In this document: positions 23,934 through 25,371 of the stretch, in pieces
How the letters are laid out: every line of letters begins with the position of its first letter
Numbering within the stretch: position 1 is the stretch's first letter
DNA from: a virus
Reading direction: 5' to 3' (one strand)
Virus record (IMG/VR): IMGVR_UViG_3300031957_002252
Coordinates: 1 to 25,371 of that record
DNA: 25,371 nucleotides
Notes under the pieces: generated by a model
What the model was told of the DNA's origin: nothing
The model's input: the letters and a program-made list of their open reading frames with translations, nothing else
Database searches by the model: none
Translations under genes and position numbers: made by a program

Positions 23934-25371
23934 CAGAAATAGTCCTCCTCATCTTGACATTCCCCATCGAACAAGTCAAACGGCTTATCTACTCTCATCT
24001 TACGCTGCCACCAAGGCATACCTGCAAGCATATCGTTTGGAACCAAATCCGCCAATAGCGATTTGAGAGTAGAATCATACTTATCCTTATCTCGATTTCT
24101 AGCTCTTCGCCTATTGTCTTGGCTTTGCTCATTCAATGTATTGTAGAGATCCATAAATAGTCCCTTCAAAAGTCTCTGCGACTTTCTAAAGTTTCCATCG
24201 TTTTTGTCCCAAAGCCTGAAGCCGCTAGTAGGGCCACCTTCTGGGACATTCCAGAGGTCTCCAGCTTGTTTTGTTTCATAATCGTCTTCTGTTGGGAGCG
24301 GTAGGGCTCCGCTATTACCAATAGAAAGGTAAAACGCATTAGAAACATAAATTGTAAGAATAGACAAATATCTTCTAAGCGGGAACAGGTACTCAAAAAA
24401 TGTATTGAACTCTACTGTTTTGACAAGCTCATTAATAAGACAGAGGGTATCATACTGTCTTTCCAGTTCAAAGTCCTTTACTTGTCCAACAACATCAGTC
24501 AGTGAAACTGATTCGGATATTAGCTGGTTCATAACTTCAAGTTCTCCCGCTGCAAGTGGGATAATAAGTCTTTCTGAACCGTCGTCTAGTGTAACCACCT
24601 TTGAAGCAGAGTTAATATCAATTCCCCTATCAATTAAATTTTGGGCCATTGATTTATCTGCGGGGTCAAGAGCTAGTGAAATTCTCAAGCCAAAATACCA
24701 CTGCTTCCAGTAGTCATATATCTTATTTTCTTTTATGTTCTGCGGCAGACTTGCAAGATATTCTATCCAATCAGAAATTCTAACAACCCCTCTTAGCGAA
24801 TCTGGTCTCGATACAATTTTATCTCGAACAGTCTTAGGAATATCCTTAATGTCTTCAATATCTTCTATTCTAATATATTTCTCTAGCACAAAAGGCCATT
24901 CTGAATACCATTCTTCGTCTCGTGCAAGACCGGCTCCATCTATATCCGAAAATGCCTCGTTAAAGCTAATATTTGATCTTAGAACTTCTTGACCTCCCGG
25001 CCCTATGGTCGTATACGGAACATCAAATGGTACTTCATATTCAATTGTTCCGTCCGGTCTTGTAGCAAAAAGTGGTATTTCATCCAACTGCTCTGCCGAA
25101 AGATCAGTAATGGCTTGTTCAAATAATGTATCAGTATTTGTTACGATAGAATTAGAATATTCTATTTCGGCACCTTCACCATTCGGGAATGCGACGCCTC
25201 TGTTGAGAGATCTTTTTCTAACATGCCCATTGACGAATGAAGGATCTGAAACGATCATAAGCCGTAAATCATCCACCGAGGGCTCAAGAGCGTTATTAAG
25301 CCTATCACGTAAAGCTTCGATTTCGCTCTTAATATACATTGAGAACAAGATTTTAGCCGGCTCTTCTGTTT
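23933..25371 (-). CDS. Virion-module protein, C-terminal part only (at least 478 aa), unknown
   Basis: The frame enters from the right edge. From the edge it reads TEEPAKI, then LFSMYIKSEIEALRDRL. The TTG at 25348 and the ATG at 25339 have no Shine-Dalgarno, so the true start is probably outside the window. The split codon at the edge (-AA) leaves a stop just outside possible but undecidable. The body is mostly helical in appearance, with EEWYSEWPFVLEKYIRIEDI, then IYDYWKQWYFGLRISLALDP, ERQYDTLCLINELVKTVEF and EYLFPLRRYLSILTIYVSNA. The C-terminus has MPWWQRKMRVDKPFDLFDGE and an acidic end. The hydrophobic stretch near ILTIYVSNAFYLSI is too broken for a clear membrane span. The stop overlaps the gp25-like start (TGATG). 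I do not recognise the family. Context makes it a baseplate or tail morphogenesis protein. Confidence 0.8.
   Translation of the reverse strand, partial: TEEPAKILFSMYIKSEIEALRDRLNNALEPSVDDLRLMIVSDPSFVNGHVRKRSLNRGVAFPNGEGAEIEYSNSIVTNTDTLFEQAITDLSAEQLDEIPLFATRPDGTIEYEVPFDVPYTTIGPGGQEVLRSNISFNEAFSDIDGAGLARDEEWYSEWPFVLEKYIRIEDIEDIKDIPKTVRDKIVSRPDSLRGVVRISDWIEYLASLPQNIKENKIYDYWKQWYFGLRISLALDPADKSMAQNLIDRGIDINSASKVVTLDDGSERLIIPLAAGELEVMNQLISESVSLTDVVGQVKDFELERQYDTLCLINELVKTVEFNTFFEYLFPLRRYLSILTIYVSNAFYLSIGNSGALPLPTEDDYETKQAGDLWNVPEGGPTSGFRLWDKNDGNFRKSQRLLKGLFMDLYNTLNEQSQDNRRRARNRDKDKYDSTLKSLLADLVPNDMLAGMPWWQRKMRVDKPFDLFDGECQDEEDYF

Noticed and set aside
25346-25348. TTG at 25348 as the start of the right-edge gene
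   Set aside because: There is no Shine-Dalgarno before it or before the ATG at 25339, and the frame stays open to the window edge. A start outside the window is more likely.
1-25371. Defence, anti-defence, retroelement, CRISPR or tRNA system
   Set aside because: Every gene-sized frame that holds up is a virion-type protein. No repeat-spacer pattern, reverse-transcriptase, nuclease or tRNA-like sequence was seen on either strand.

Overview
The window is a piece of a tailed-phage genome, or of a prophage or metagenomic phage contig. It carries part of the virion-morphogenesis module. Ten genes fill it almost completely, all on the minus strand, so transcription runs from high to low coordinates. 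The best-supported calls are a GPW/gp25-like baseplate wedge protein (127 aa) and a gp6/baseplate-J-like wedge protein (600 aa). That pair marks a contractile tail (myovirus). I see no tRNA, rRNA, CRISPR array, integrase, transposase or host metabolic gene. The base composition is AT-rich. The phrasing of several proteins resembles, from memory, large predicted structural proteins of marine T4-like or large-genome myoviruses. I cannot name the phage or its host from sequence alone.

Layout in transcription order: (1) the C-terminal part of an unidentified protein of at least 478 aa that enters from the right edge (25371-23933); (2) gp25-like (23933-23550); (3) gp6/J-like (23527-21725); (4) a 669-aa beta-rich structural protein (21725-19716); (5) a giant 3205-aa structural protein with two LamG-like stretches (19696-10079); (6) a 339-aa protein (10079-9060); (7) a 1074-aa protein (9036-5812); (8) an 844-aa protein with FN3-like segments (5808-3274); (9) a 299-aa protein (3238-2339); (10) a 366-aa protein (2319-1219); (11) the first 404 residues of a further structural protein that runs off the left edge (1214-1). 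Counting both edge fragments there are eleven reading frames, nine of them complete. Spacers are 3 to 35 bases and three junctions overlap by one base (TGATG or TAATG). This fits one co-transcribed, partly translationally coupled late operon. No terminator or internal promoter is evident, and no gap exceeds 35 bases.

How the genes fit together: gp25 and gp6/J would form the baseplate wedge core. The large proteins that follow are most simply read as baseplate-peripheral, tail-fibre or adhesin components, because they are beta-rich, Ser/Asn/Thr/Gly-rich, and carry LamG-like or FN3-like stretches. The most interesting structure is the apparent re-use of modules. The 299-aa and 339-aa proteins share an N-terminal motif. 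The 366-aa and 404+-aa neighbours share a C-terminal domain. A similar inserted module may sit inside both the 669-aa and 3205-aa proteins. I found no defence system or other non-virion system here. Sheath, tube, tape measure and portal genes are not in the window.
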